DNA from: Cytophagaceae bacterium
Lineage (GTDB): Bacteria > Bacteroidota > Bacteroidia > Cytophagales > JAIYAX01
Assembly: GCA_027488815.1 (NCBI GenBank)
Contig: JAIYAX010000007.1
Location: 83,737 to 147,736 of the forward strand
Length of the DNA: 64,000 bases
Direction of reading: 5' to 3'
The notes beneath the pieces were generated by a model that was not told the DNA's origin, made no database searches, and was given only the letters and a program-made list of their open reading frames with translations. A program made the translations under genes and the position numbers. This document shows, one piece after another, positions 1 through 8,839 of the stretch (positions are counted from its first letter, which is position 1; every line of letters starts with the position of its first letter).

Positions 1-2
1 CA

Positions 3-65
3 GAAGAAGAAGGGGTGCCGGTGAAGGAGGCCATAGGAGATCAGGTGTTAATGTTGAAAAGCTAA
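3..65 (+). CDS. 3' end of an unidentified gene (partial)
   Basis: An open frame enters from the left edge and stops with TAA at 63-65, encoding the last 20 residues of a protein (starts EEEGVPVKEAIG, ends VLMLKS). The acidic-then-hydrophobic tail looks like real coding sequence, and the next gene's promoter begins about 70 bp later. Too little is present to name a family. Confidence 0.45.
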   Translation, partial: EEEGVPVKEAIGDQVLMLKS

Positions 66-136
66 TGCTTTGTTTCTATTCAGTATCAGAATAATGTTTT
101 GCGGATTTTCCGAATAGGCAATGCAAAACAATAAAA

Positions 137-168
137 TTGCCTTGAATACAAAATAAAAAATATATTTG
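137..168 (+). promoter_or_regulatory. Bacteroidota-type promoter of the lipoprotein gene
   Basis: TTG at 137-139 and TATATTTG at 161-168 match the Bacteroidota sigma-ABfr layout (TTG, about 20 bp, TAnnTTTG) with a 21 bp spacer. Transcription would start near 175. That lies downstream of the ATG at 166 and upstream of the ATG at 214, so it decides the start of the next gene. Confidence 0.6.
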
Positions 169-213
169 TGGCTTAACATTAAACACACGTACAACAAAAA
201 ATTGCACAGACAC

Positions 214-1089
214 ATGAGAAAAATTAACATGATTGCCGCCCTGTTCCTATCCTTTGCGATATTCAGCTGCGGAGACGATGATCCGGCACCGGCACCAACA
301 GGCGGTGGAGGTGGAGGAGGAAACGTAGGAGGAATTGATGGTACCTATGCCAGCAATGAAGGCTATACACTAATAGGTACTTATGGACCAGGTAAAGACA
401 GCACCGGTTTTGACCCACATGGAGTAATGCGTCTTTATGCTAAAAAATCCAATGATAAAGTAACCTTCTTCCTTGCAGGTAATGCAGAAAGAAATGGTAA
501 CAACCTGGCCATGTATATTGGAGCAAGTGGAGTTACAGGCGGTATTACTGCAGGAGCACAATTGCCGGCAGCTGATGATCCTGATGGATGTTTTGATGGA
601 TCAAGACCAACTCTTGATTTTGAATGCGATATGGCAGTTCGCATTGCATCCAGTGGTGATAATGGCGGAAGCTTCTACATGTCAGCCGTAAACTATGCTG
701 CACCCGTAGCCAGCAAGTTCATTGATGTGTTTCTTGGAAATCATCCTGCTGATGGTACTACCAAGACAGTAACACAGGTGATCAAGCCAGTAGGCGGTAC
801 CAATCAACCCGCAGTTACTACCTTTAACAATATTCGTACAGCCTATTTCCATACTAGTAACCTCAACAGCAATACTGCTCTTGACAAAGGTTGGGAGATT
901 GAAATCCCAAGATCTGCTGTAGGTAACACAGGTACTTTGAAAATCCTTGTATGTTATTTCTCAGGTTCAGGTGATTTCTGGTCTGCCAATACGATCCCTG
1001 CTAAGCCTGGAAATGGGGCTAACAACCTGGCAGGTAATCCTAACCTGGTGGTTTCAAACGTGACAATGCACATCAATTTCACCTTGTAA
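214..1089 (+). CDS. Putative secreted lipoprotein with Gly-rich linker
   Basis: A 291-residue protein starting MRKINMIAALFLSFAIFSC: a type II signal peptide whose lipobox cysteine is followed by GDDDP, then a proline/glycine linker (seven consecutive Gly) and a beta-rich body without a domain I can name. The body has alternating Thr/Val/Asn strands typical of surface-exposed Bacteroidota lipoproteins. An upstream in-frame ATG at 166 would add 16 polar residues before the signal peptide and lies before the predicted transcription start, so 214 is preferred. It is followed by a strong intrinsic terminator and looks monocistronic. Function unknown. Confidence 0.8.
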   Translation: MRKINMIAALFLSFAIFSCGDDDPAPAPTGGGGGGGNVGGIDGTYASNEGYTLIGTYGPGKDSTGFDPHGVMRLYAKKSNDKVTFFLAGNAERNGNNLAMYIGASGVTGGITAGAQLPAADDPDGCFDGSRPTLDFECDMAVRIASSGDNGGSFYMSAVNYAAPVASKFIDVFLGNHPADGTTKTVTQVIKPVGGTNQPAVTTFNNIRTAYFHTSNLNSNTALDKGWEIEIPRSAVGNTGTLKILVCYFSGSGDFWSANTIPAKPGNGANNLAGNPNLVVSNVTMHINFTL

Positions 1090-1110
1090 TCAGGTAAAAG
1101 CATAAGTGAA

Positions 1111-1136
1111 AAGGCTCCTTCGGGAGCCTTTTTTTA
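1111..1136 (+). terminator. Rho-independent terminator
   Basis: Perfect 8-bp stem AAGGCTCC / GGAGCCTT closed by a TTCG tetraloop and followed by a run of T. It ends the lipoprotein transcript. Confidence 0.9.
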
Positions 1137-1373
1137 TGCCCTACTTATGATTTAAAGCACATTATCTGAAATAGCTCTGAACAATAGACTGAATAATGCT
1201 CAACCGATGATCGAAAGATTAAACAATTTTTTGATTAGGGATATGGCTCAAAGATTCCAGAAGAAGGATCATTGAAATAAAAGCCAATAATTTGCTTTAT
1301 TCGAAATATTAGTCTAGTGCAAAAGCACGAGAGTCAGGCTTGTTGTGGCGGTTACGACCGGTCAAATGTTCAA

Positions 1374-1697
1374 TCAATCAACATAAGTCTCCAGGATAGC
1401 GCTTTTTACCTTGTCGATTTCTTTTTCCGATAGAAAATCAAACAACTTTACAACCCGACTTCTGTCTATCGTTCGGATTTGATCCAGTACCACCCATCCT
1501 TTTTGTTTGTTGTGCCTTACTTATACTCGAGTTGGGTAGGGTTTTGAACTGCTCGTCATTGGGGCGATCACAATGGTTTGAAGGTACTTGCTCATTTCAT
1601 CAGGAGAGAGCACCACACAAGGGTGGGTCTTTTTCATTCCACTTTCCATGGTCTGATCAAGGTTTACCAGAACGATTTGATACTGCTTTATTTCCAC
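1374..1697 (-). pseudogene. mazF: MazF/PemK-type endoribonuclease toxin, interrupted by a stop
   Basis: Read on the minus strand from a GTG at 1697, the frame gives MEIKQYQIVLVNLDQTMES and then VVLSPDEMSKYLQTIVIAPM, a clear MazF/PemK ribonuclease. A TAA at 1521-1523 interrupts it after residue 58 (context TPTRV-stop-VRHNKQKGW), and the frame continues normally (VVLDQIRTIDRSRVV) to a TGA at 1374-1376, total 107 codons. MazF cuts mRNA at short motifs; here the C-terminal half carrying the conserved DQIRTID segment would be lost, so toxicity is probably abolished. The GTG overlaps the antitoxin's 3' end by 10 nt, the usual mazEF coupling. A single substitution to TAA explains it, as does a sequencing error. 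Confidence 0.85.
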
Positions 1698-1933
1698 TCC
1701 TCATTGTTTTCGTCCTCAAATACATCTTCCATAAGAGCTTTGTCATCACCATTTTCATGCATCTTTTTAAAGGCTTCATCCCAATCATCTCTTGAAGAAG
1801 TTCTGGGCTTGAGGATGATGTAGTCCTTTTCCATGATCAGTTCAATGGAATCCTGTATGTTGAACCGCTCGATGATCGTTTTCGAAAGCCGTATGCCCTT
1901 GGAATTACCGATGGAGATGAGTGGAATGTTCAT
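1688..1933 (-). CDS. mazE: MazE/AbrB-type antitoxin
   Basis: An 81-residue protein with an N-terminal AbrB swapped-hairpin DNA-binding domain (MNIPLISIGNSKGIRLSK, the GNS-x-G-x-RL signature) and an acidic C-terminal tail (EDENNEEWK) of the kind that occupies the MazF active site. It overlaps the mazF reading frame. A perfect 9-bp inverted repeat around a -7 box lies just before its ATG (1941-1967), fitting autoregulation. The antitoxin is intact although its toxin is broken. Confidence 0.9.
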   Translation of the reverse strand: MNIPLISIGNSKGIRLSKTIIERFNIQDSIELIMEKDYIILKPRTSSRDDWDEAFKKMHENGDDKALMEDVFEDENNEEWK

Positions 1934-1940
1934 GGGATAG

Positions 1941-1967
1941 AGATGTAATTACAAAGTTATTACATCT
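1941..1967 (-). promoter_or_regulatory. mazE promoter with overlapping operator
   Basis: Arms AGATGTAAT (1941-1949) and ATTACATCT (1959-1967) form a perfect inverted repeat with a 9-bp spacer. On the minus strand the spacer holds TAACTTTG (1959-1952), a match to the -7 box TAnnTTTG. A MazE or MazEF complex bound here would block the promoter. No good -33 TTG was seen. Confidence 0.6.
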
Positions 1968-2112
1968 TCAGTTTTCAGCTTTTGGAATTGTTTCTAATTG
2001 AAAATCTTTGAGCTTCCTGAGTGAATTGTTTTACAAAAAAGTAGGAAGGGGAGGGGTATGAGATGAAAGCTCGTAACAGCAGGGGGTGCGAGCTGCAAGC
2101 TCGCACCAGCAG
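1943..2112. repeat. Direct repeat R1 (mazE leader plus palindrome)
   Basis: About 170 bp repeated at 3003-3175 with scattered mismatches and small indels. It contains the mazE operator at one end and a 21-bp palindrome at the other (2086-2106, arms GTGCGAGCT / AGCTCGCAC). Confidence 0.85.
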
Positions 2113-2124
2113 CGGCAGGTGCTT

Positions 2125-2823
2125 TTAGGCATTGATTTGGGCTTGCTTGTGCTTTTTTAATAAAATAAAATTAATAACCAAGGCACTTAACATTGGGAAA
2201 AATAGGATAGTGAAATAAGCAAAATATGAAACTGTTACAACGGGTTGCGGCAAACCTTGTACGAATATTCCATTTCCGATTGGCCCTTGTGAAAAAATAA
2301 AGCCTTGAGTTATGTTCCAGCCCAAATGAATTGCACATGGTATGTATAGAGAAAAAGTTTTTGCATATCCATAGGCATACAGAAGTCCCATAATTCCAGT
2401 TGTGGCAAATGTAATTGCCATTTGTGTAGGATTTCCAATTACTTCAAATGAAAACCAATGATAAATTCCAAAAGCAATAGATGAGATAATGATTGCTTTT
2501 ATTGAACCCATTTTCCTAATAAAAATATAGAAAATAACTCCTCGAAAAATCAATTCTTCGAATAAAACAGACTTAATATTCCACCAAATGGCTTCTAAGA
2601 TCAGACTTATTTTAAGGGAGGGGTTTAGTTCCCATTGCTCCTTAGCAAAATACATTCGAGAGAAAAAGCCAGTCGAACAACAAATCGCAGTAATTATAAA
2701 GAATAGAAAGAAGTCAAAAACCCTTCGTTTTGTTGGATAGAGTCCTAAAAAAGATAAGTTTCCTTTTTCAAAAAGCCAAACTATTAACCAGGAAAGAGAA
2801 AGCTGAACAATAATACCTATCAT
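2125..2823 (-). CDS. CPBP-family intramembrane glutamic endopeptidase
   Basis: A 232-residue polytopic membrane protein with the three CPBP (CAAX protease/bacteriocin-processing, Abi) motifs: EELIFRG with E89, E90 and R94; GIYHW with H122; and HLGWN near residue 166. Family members cleave within the membrane and are linked to bacteriocin self-immunity or prenyl-protein processing; the substrate here is unknown. The gene is bracketed by the two copies of the ~170 bp repeat, so a copy of the mazE operator lies about 180 bp upstream of its ATG. It looks like an inserted accessory gene. Confidence 0.85.
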   Translation of the reverse strand: MIGIIVQLSLSWLIVWLFEKGNLSFLGLYPTKRRVFDFFLFFIITAICCSTGFFSRMYFAKEQWELNPSLKISLILEAIWWNIKSVLFEELIFRGVIFYIFIRKMGSIKAIIISSIAFGIYHWFSFEVIGNPTQMAITFATTGIMGLLYAYGYAKTFSLYIPCAIHLGWNITQGFIFSQGPIGNGIFVQGLPQPVVTVSYFAYFTILFFPMLSALVINFILLKKHKQAQINA

Positions 2824-2857
2824 TTTTTTACTTTCTATTTGTAGAATGCAACTTAAG

Positions 2858-2999
2858 CTTGCACATAACGGTTGGCAGATTTGCGATGGGGGGGACTTTT
2901 ACCAAAAGTTTTCAGTAGGAGAAATTAACTTCCGGCTACCACAAAACTGCCTGCGGAGCACGAAACCCTGCCTATTGCAAATGTGCGGCTACCAGCAGG
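2858..2999. repeat. Imperfect inverted-repeat element (attC-like appearance)
   Basis: A ~140 bp segment immediately upstream of the CPBP gene begins TTGCACATAACGGTTGGC and ends GCAAATGTGCGGCTACC; the two ends pair imperfectly (GGCAGATTTGC with GCAAATGTGCGG). A weak 80-codon frame crosses it (2846-3088) but has no protein-like composition. The GCACATAAC/GTTGG end and long imperfect stem resemble integron-cassette recombination sites, but no integrase gene is visible. Confidence 0.4.
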
Positions 3000-3002
3000 A
3001 GA

Positions 3003-3175
3003 GGTGTAATTACAAAGTTATTACAAATTCTCAAGTTTTCGGCTTTTGGAATTGTTTATTATTGGCAATCTTTGAGCTTCCTGAGTGAATTATTTTACAA
3101 AAAGTAGGAAGGGGAGGGGTATGAGATGAAAGCTCGTAACAGCAAGGGGTGAGAGCTGCAAGCTCGCACAAGCAG
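3003..3175. repeat. Direct repeat R2 (second copy of mazE leader plus palindrome)
   Basis: Second copy of the 1943-2112 repeat. It keeps TGTAAT (3005-3010), ATTACA (3020-3025) and the minus-strand -7 box TAACTTTG (3020-3013), so operator and promoter core are conserved although mazE is not next to it. The outer bases of the arms have diverged. Its palindromic end (near 3148-3168) has also decayed. Confidence 0.85.
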
Positions 3176-3188
3176 AAGTATATTTTAA

Positions 3189-3929
3189 TTAGTCTAACCT
3201 CTTTATTTCAGACTCTAAATGGTTTATTAATTTACTAGTTCTTTTGTGTGTACCGATATAAGTCGATTTAAGAAAAAAATCGGTCTTATTCCTGATTGTC
3301 TTTACATAATGCATGTACTCCTTGCTTTGCTTTAAGTTCTCAAAATCATTAGGTATCATTTCTCCGTATAAGTTCCAGTTTTTGGTATCAAATGGATAAC
3401 TCTGGTCAAAATTAGTTGGATAGAAATTCTTCTCAATAGTTTGTACATAGTCAGTTAATTGAGATTCGAACTTTTTCAGGCCGTTGTAGTTAAATTCATA
3501 TATCCTAACGATACTATTTCTTAAAGTGTCATTGGAAATCGTTTCTAAGCCTCTTGATTTTAATGTTTCATATGGACCGACATTACTATAAAAAACAGCA
3601 ACTAAGCATGGTCCTGAAAAATACTTATTCATTTTTGGCTCGTACGTTAATTTATTGTCAAGTAACGCTAAGATGGTGTCGCATGAAGTAATGACTTTGT
3701 TATAGAGATATATATTAAATTCAAGATCATTTTTATCTAGTTTAAGCGCCTCATTTATATCTTTTAAAGTCTGTATCTCTATTTTTTTTGCCTTGTTGTC
3801 ATCAGCCCAACTACTTAATTGAAACGCAACTAAGATACCAAGTACAATTAGCAAGATTTCTCCTAAAGCATACTTTATGAAGCTACTAAGCTTCAAAGGA
3901 GTTAGATTTTTATTCAGAAATAGTCTCAT
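3189..3929 (-). CDS. DUF6090-like membrane-anchored protein
   Basis: A 246-residue protein with an N-terminal juxtamembrane helix and one membrane segment (FIKYALGEILLIVLGILVAF) followed by LSSWADDNKAK and a long charged alpha-helical domain. The Y-A-hydrophobic-GE-hydrophobic-GIL-A pattern before an SxW motif is typical of the Bacteroidota DUF6090 family, whose function is unknown. The helical domain probably faces the periplasm. It precedes repeat R2 on the same strand. I assign no function. Confidence 0.75.
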   Translation of the reverse strand: MRLFLNKNLTPLKLSSFIKYALGEILLIVLGILVAFQLSSWADDNKAKKIEIQTLKDINEALKLDKNDLEFNIYLYNKVITSCDTILALLDNKLTYEPKMNKYFSGPCLVAVFYSNVGPYETLKSRGLETISNDTLRNSIVRIYEFNYNGLKKFESQLTDYVQTIEKNFYPTNFDQSYPFDTKNWNLYGEMIPNDFENLKQSKEYMHYVKTIRNKTDFFLKSTYIGTHKRTSKLINHLESEIKRLD

Positions 3930-4167
3930 TTACTATAGTCGTTTAAAAGTCTCCATGGCTTGCCAGAAACTAACTTATAACACTGATACCATCAAACCAA
4001 TACAACCATTGTAGTGTGGCTAGGACTGATAAACCAAATGATCTTCCCCTTTCCCAAATATCCCAAACCTTGTCTAAACCCCCAAGAAAACCTGTCACTA
4101 TTTTTAGTCTAAGCGATCTTGCCTTATCTGCTAAACTGAATAGAAACAAAGCGTTTTACCCTTAAGA

Positions 4168-4199
4168 ATCAAAAACCCCGATGGCTCGGGGTTTTTGAT
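4168..4199 (-). terminator. Terminator of the susC-susD operon
   Basis: Stem AAAAACCCCG / CGGGGTTTTT around a short loop, with a T run in the leftward direction just past the susD stop at 4211. The preceding 3930-4167 stretch shows nothing recognisable. Confidence 0.8.
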
Positions 4200-4210
4200 T
4201 TAGGGCTGGG

Positions 4211-5614
4211 CTAGTTTTGCTCGATATCCGGATTTCCGGCGATCTCTTCCTGAGGGATTTTGAACAACAAGCTCCGGTCGTTGTACGGTACACCCGCACG
4301 CATCGTCCCTTTTAACTTCCGGATCTGGTTGTAGCGGTCTCCTTCAAAAGCCAGTTCCTTGCGTCTTTCCAGCCTTACTTTTTCCAATAAGCCTGCTGTG
4401 GAGGTTTCTTCTACATAGGTTTCCTTCAAAGCCCTCTGCCTGATCAGGTTATAGCTGGCAAGTGCATCGGCTGTGTTGCCATTGCCGCCGGGGCTCAGGT
4501 TAGCCTCGGCTCGGATCAGGTGCATTTCCGCCAGGCGAATCAGCACCACATTCCAGGGATTGGCACCGGTCTGGCTGTATTTGCGCACAAATGCAAAGCC
4601 ATTGGCCAGATCAGGCCTATACAATTCCTTCCTTCTGCGATCACCGCTGTCGAACAAATTGTAAAAGGCACTGTCCGCACGCATGGTGGGGTTATTGAAA
4701 TCACTATAAAACCCAACCAGTGAATTGCTTTGATCAGTCGGGATATTGATCAAAAAGAAGATATGCTCCGGACTAAAGCTCTGCCCCGATCGGTTGTAAA
4801 GCAAAGGCAAGCTATCTTCAAGGGTATAACCTACGGTGGTGATCACCTCATTGGCCTTGGTGGAGGCATTGGCATGGTCTCCCTTTTGAAAATAAACCCT
4901 TGCCAGCATAGCTTTGGCGGCATTTCCATTGGCTCGGAATCGGGTGGACAAACTGATTGCCGAAAGCAGATTATCGGAGGTCACGAGGTCCGCAATGATG
5001 TTGTTGTAGCACTCTTCCACCGTATTCCGGCTGGCCTTGGTTCCATCAAACCCTGAAATAGGCACTTTCCGATAAATCACCCCTGCTTGTGAGTTGGTGC
5101 CGGGTGCATCTGCATTGTAAGGCAATGACCAAAACTGAACCAGGTTGTAGTGCGCATAGGCTCTGATAAACAAGGCCTCACCTTTGAACTGGTTTTTAAG
5201 GGCATCGGTCAGGGCAGGGTCGTTTATCTTGTTGTTGTCGATGGCATCGATCACCAGGTTGGCCCGGTTGATGGTGGCATAGGAGCGTTTCCACATGTCA
5301 CGCAAGAGGCCGATTTGAACCGTGGTGGCCCGGTTGTAGATTTCGAAGGTTCCGAAAAAGCTTAGGTTTGGCTCAAAAACAAATGCATCGTTGGCCATGA
5401 AATCCCCAAAAGCTACAGCATTGCCACCCCCGACATTACCTTCTTGTAGACCATCATAAGCCCCGATCAGGGTAGCCTCTAGATCTTTGGAAGTAGAGAT
5501 CGCCTTTGAGTCCTCAATCTGGTTGGTCAAAGGAAATTCCAAAAAGCGCTCACATGAACTTAGTATCACCAATACCATGATGAGACAAGTGGATAGAAAA
5601 GTATTCTTTTTCAT
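4211..5614 (-). CDS. susD: SusD/RagB-family outer-membrane glycan-binding lipoprotein
   Basis: A 467-residue protein with a type II signal peptide ending ILSSC (lipobox) and the SusD N-terminal ERFLEFPLTNQIED segment, TPR-like helices (RAYAHYNLVQFWSLPYN) and the RRKELAFEGDRYNQIRKL signature near the C terminus. SusD lids the SusC barrel and captures the oligosaccharide before import. It starts 5 bp after the susC stop, so the two are co-transcribed. It is somewhat shorter than many SusD proteins (about 500-550 residues). The divergent GH31 enzyme suggests an alpha-glucan or alpha-xyloside substrate, which is inference. Confidence 0.95.
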   Translation of the reverse strand: MKKNTFLSTCLIMVLVILSSCERFLEFPLTNQIEDSKAISTSKDLEATLIGAYDGLQEGNVGGGNAVAFGDFMANDAFVFEPNLSFFGTFEIYNRATTVQIGLLRDMWKRSYATINRANLVIDAIDNNKINDPALTDALKNQFKGEALFIRAYAHYNLVQFWSLPYNADAPGTNSQAGVIYRKVPISGFDGTKASRNTVEECYNNIIADLVTSDNLLSAISLSTRFRANGNAAKAMLARVYFQKGDHANASTKANEVITTVGYTLEDSLPLLYNRSGQSFSPEHIFFLINIPTDQSNSLVGFYSDFNNPTMRADSAFYNLFDSGDRRRKELYRPDLANGFAFVRKYSQTGANPWNVVLIRLAEMHLIRAEANLSPGGNGNTADALASYNLIRQRALKETYVEETSTAGLLEKVRLERRKELAFEGDRYNQIRKLKGTMRAGVPYNDRSLLFKIPQEEIAGNPDIEQN

Positions 5615-5619
5615 GTGGA

Positions 5620-8600
5620 TTAGAAGTTAACAGTGAAACCCAAAATAAATGTTCTTGCCTGAGGGGTTCCCAGATAAGGACCTGAGGCAGCAATATTACC
5701 CGACTCCGTATTGGTCTGGGTGTTCTGCAGTACTTCAGGATCGAGGCCTTTGTATGGTGTGATCAGGAAAATGTTGGTGCCTGTGAAGTAAACACGCAGG
5801 TTACTCAATCTCATTCTTTTCAAGCACTCAGGGCTCAATGTATACCCTATGGTCATGTTCCTCAACCGGATGTAGGAGGCATCGTACAGGAAGCGGCTGG
5901 AATTGATGGGCTGGTAATTGACGATGTTGGGCACGTCTGTTACAGGCCGCTCAGGAGTCCAGTGGTTCAGCACTTCTTCACGTTGTGCAAAATTGCCATA
6001 CAATCCGATCTGGTTTTTAGCGGCATCATCGTACACTCTGTTGCCATAGCTGAACACAAAAAAGAGATTGAAGTCGAAGTTCTTGTACTTGAAGATGTTG
6101 TTTATACCCCCAAAGAACTTAGGCACCGGAGAGCCTGTAGGCCTGCGTTCATCAAATATATTTCCTGTCGGCGCAGTGCTGTTGGTCATCAGATTACCAT
6201 TGCGGTCGTAGAACAGCTGCTCTCCGCCTCTGACATTTCCTGTTCTTTGAACACCATTGCCGTCCAGCCTTGGGCTACCGTCAGCATTCCAAAGTGGAAT
6301 AGTACCATCCAACTGCTGCACCCCTGCATAGGGTACCACAAACGCTACTCCGACCGGGTGGTTAAGCACGACCCTTCCTTCACCACCTTGTCCAATTCTG
6401 GGGAACTGGTCGAATGCATCGGGATTTGAGCCGGCCACATCTGTTACACGGTTCCTGTTGGTGGCGATGTTGAACTCGGTGTTCCACTTCAGCGTGGTGT
6501 TTAGCAGGTTTTTCGTTTGTACCTGAAACTCAAATCCTCTGTTGAACAGGGTTGCCACATTGTCACGGTAGAGTTCAAATCCGGTGGAAGTCGGTACCCT
6601 TACGTCCAGGAGCATGTTGTAGCTGCGACGATAGTAAAAGGACATGGAACCCGAGATACGATCGTTGAAAAAGCCGTAGTCCAGAGTGAAATCAACTCCC
6701 AGGTTATCTTCCCAGCTGATATTTCTGTTAGGTAATCGAGTTACCGGAGCGATACCATTTTGACCATTGTAATTGGTGTTTGCATCGAAGCGGCCTATCC
6801 ACTCGTAGTTACCGATGTTGGCGTTTCCTGTTTTACCCAAGCTACCGCTTAGTTTAAGGTAGGAAAGTTTTGGGATCGAACGAATGAAGTCTTCACTGGA
6901 CAGTAACCATCCTGCTGAAAGGGCATAAAACAAACCTGTACGTCGGTCAGGTCCGAAACGGCTGGAGGCATCGGAACGAAGACTAGCTCCAAACAAATAC
7001 CTTTCCATCAAGCGGTAGTCCGCCTTGACGAAATTGGAAACAAATGAGAAGCCATCTTCATAGCCGTAACTGTTGCGGTTGGCATTGGCTGCTGCACCTG
7101 GGTTGGTCAAGGCATCGTTGACAAAGTTAAATCCTTCCAAGCCTATACCTCGGGTATACGAGCGCTGCAATTCATTACCACCGATGACAGAGAACTTGTG
7201 CAAAGGCCCGATTTTGAAATCATAACGCAGGGTATTGGTAGTTGTCCAGTTGTAAACGGTAGTCCTGCGATCCCATATGCTGGTCACGGAAGCCGGGTTT
7301 TTGGTGTTTCGCTTGTTGATTTCTTTCTCGATCTGGTTGAGCACGTCCATACCTGCCTGTGAGCGGAAGGTAAGGCCGGGAGTAATTTTGTAATCTACGG
7401 TCACACCCATCAGGTTACGTAAAATACCGGCTCTGAAGTCGGAGTTTTCCAGCTTCCAGACAGGATTGTCATCAGGGTTAAAGTAAGTTCCGTTTGGTGA
7501 AATGATAGGCAGGTAGGGGAGTAGCTCCTGTGCACGTCCAAAGCCCCCCGCAGTTCCAATTGGTACCCTGTTATTAGTGACGTAGTTCACGTTAAAGTTC
7601 AAGCCGACAGTGAGACGGCGGGTGATGTAGCTATCCATGTTGAAACGGCCTGAAATACGCTCAAAGGAGTTTCCCACCAGAAAGCTGTTGTCCCTGCGGT
7701 AGGTGGTGTTGAAATAGTAAACGTTGTTTTCGTTTCCTCCGGAGGCGGATAAGTTAAACTCCTGGGTGTTGCCTACACGGGTAGTCGCATCAACCCAATC
7801 GGATCCACCTACAGCTGCGTAGGCATCAGCGTCTGCACGTGTCCAGCCCTCTGCGCCAAGCTGAGCTGTTGGACGCTCATCCGGCAAGCCCTGAATTCGG
7901 CGGGCCTGATTTCTCAGTGCAAGGTGTGTGGTGGCATCCAGGAAATTTAACCTCCTTGACATAGTGACCAGTCCAGCATAATAGCTGGCTGAAAAACGTG
8001 GCTTGCCTGCTTTTCCTCTTTTGGTGGTGATGAGTATCACCCCATTGGCACCTCTGGAGCCGTAGATCGCCGTTGCGGCTGCATCTTTCAGGATGTCCAT
8101 GGTTTCAATTTCATTGGGGTTGATATCTGACAGGGCGTTGGTTCTGGAACCTAAGTTTCCCGGGCTGAAATCTCCAGTGGTAATGGGTATTCCATCGACC
8201 ACATAGAGCGGTTCAGAGCCTGCTGAAATCGAGCTGATCCCCCTGATGACCACCCTTACCGGTGATCCGGGTATACCATTGGCAGCGGTGATCTGCACAC
8301 CCGGTGCACGACCCTGAACAAATTGCTCGATACTGCCAAGGGGTTGTGCGCTCAACTGTTCTGCTTTGATAGATGCCACAGAGCCGACCACAAATCGTTT
8401 TTCGGTGGTTTTGTATCCGGTGACCACCACTCCATCCAGTTCAAGATAGTCGGTTTCAAGGGTAAAGTTGATTTCAGAAGTTTCTCCTCCAAAGACAGTA
8501 ACGTTTGCAGTGCCTGTCTTGTAGCCCAAAAAAGAAGCCTTTAAGGTATAGTCTCCGGGTGCAACTCCGTCTAGCAAATAGTTGCCATCAACATCCGCCA

Positions 8601-8778
8601 CAGATCCTTTGGTGCTGCCATCGATGAAAACAGTGGCACCGGTGAGGAGCTCACCCTTATCGTCTTTTATCTGTCCTTTTATTTTTCCTTTCGTCTGCGC
8701 AAAAAGTCCATCATAGGATGAAAATAAGAGCGCTGCAGTAAGGAGAACTGCCCTCAGCAATAGTTTTCTCTCATACAT
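5620..8778 (-). CDS. susC: SusC/RagA-family TonB-dependent outer-membrane transporter
   Basis: A 1052-residue protein: signal peptide (to about residue 27, ending LFAQ), carboxypeptidase-regulatory-like beta-sandwich (KGKIKGQIKDDKGELLTGA to about residue 110), TonB plug with the SusC hallmark DGVVVTGYKT and an LYVVDGIPI segment, IETMDILKDAAATAIYGSRG, then a barrel ending FILGFTVNF with the C-terminal aromatic residue. It imports oligosaccharides across the outer membrane using TonB energy, paired with SusD immediately downstream. No SusE/F, SusR or anti-sigma gene is adjacent. Confidence 0.96.
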   Translation of the reverse strand: MYERKLLLRAVLLTAALLFSSYDGLFAQTKGKIKGQIKDDKGELLTGATVFIDGSTKGSVADVDGNYLLDGVAPGDYTLKASFLGYKTGTANVTVFGGETSEINFTLETDYLELDGVVVTGYKTTEKRFVVGSVASIKAEQLSAQPLGSIEQFVQGRAPGVQITAANGIPGSPVRVVIRGISSISAGSEPLYVVDGIPITTGDFSPGNLGSRTNALSDINPNEIETMDILKDAAATAIYGSRGANGVILITTKRGKAGKPRFSASYYAGLVTMSRRLNFLDATTHLALRNQARRIQGLPDERPTAQLGAEGWTRADADAYAAVGGSDWVDATTRVGNTQEFNLSASGGNENNVYYFNTTYRRDNSFLVGNSFERISGRFNMDSYITRRLTVGLNFNVNYVTNNRVPIGTAGGFGRAQELLPYLPIISPNGTYFNPDDNPVWKLENSDFRAGILRNLMGVTVDYKITPGLTFRSQAGMDVLNQIEKEINKRNTKNPASVTSIWDRRTTVYNWTTTNTLRYDFKIGPLHKFSVIGGNELQRSYTRGIGLEGFNFVNDALTNPGAAANANRNSYGYEDGFSFVSNFVKADYRLMERYLFGASLRSDASSRFGPDRRTGLFYALSAGWLLSSEDFIRSIPKLSYLKLSGSLGKTGNANIGNYEWIGRFDANTNYNGQNGIAPVTRLPNRNISWEDNLGVDFTLDYGFFNDRISGSMSFYYRRSYNMLLDVRVPTSTGFELYRDNVATLFNRGFEFQVQTKNLLNTTLKWNTEFNIATNRNRVTDVAGSNPDAFDQFPRIGQGGEGRVVLNHPVGVAFVVPYAGVQQLDGTIPLWNADGSPRLDGNGVQRTGNVRGGEQLFYDRNGNLMTNSTAPTGNIFDERRPTGSPVPKFFGGINNIFKYKNFDFNLFFVFSYGNRVYDDAAKNQIGLYGNFAQREEVLNHWTPERPVTDVPNIVNYQPINSSRFLYDASYIRLRNMTIGYTLSPECLKRMRLSNLRVYFTGTNIFLITPYKGLDPEVLQNTQTNTESGNIAASGPYLGTPQARTFILGFTVNF

Positions 8779-8839
8779 AAATACAGTTGGTTTTACTTGA
8801 TCTTCGTTCGTTTAAGCTTGTCCTGCTAACTTTGCCCGG

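Noticed and set aside
2846..3088. 80-codon frame upstream of the CPBP gene
   Set aside because: It runs through an imperfect palindrome and the start of repeat R2, with no protein-like composition; treated as a repeat element.
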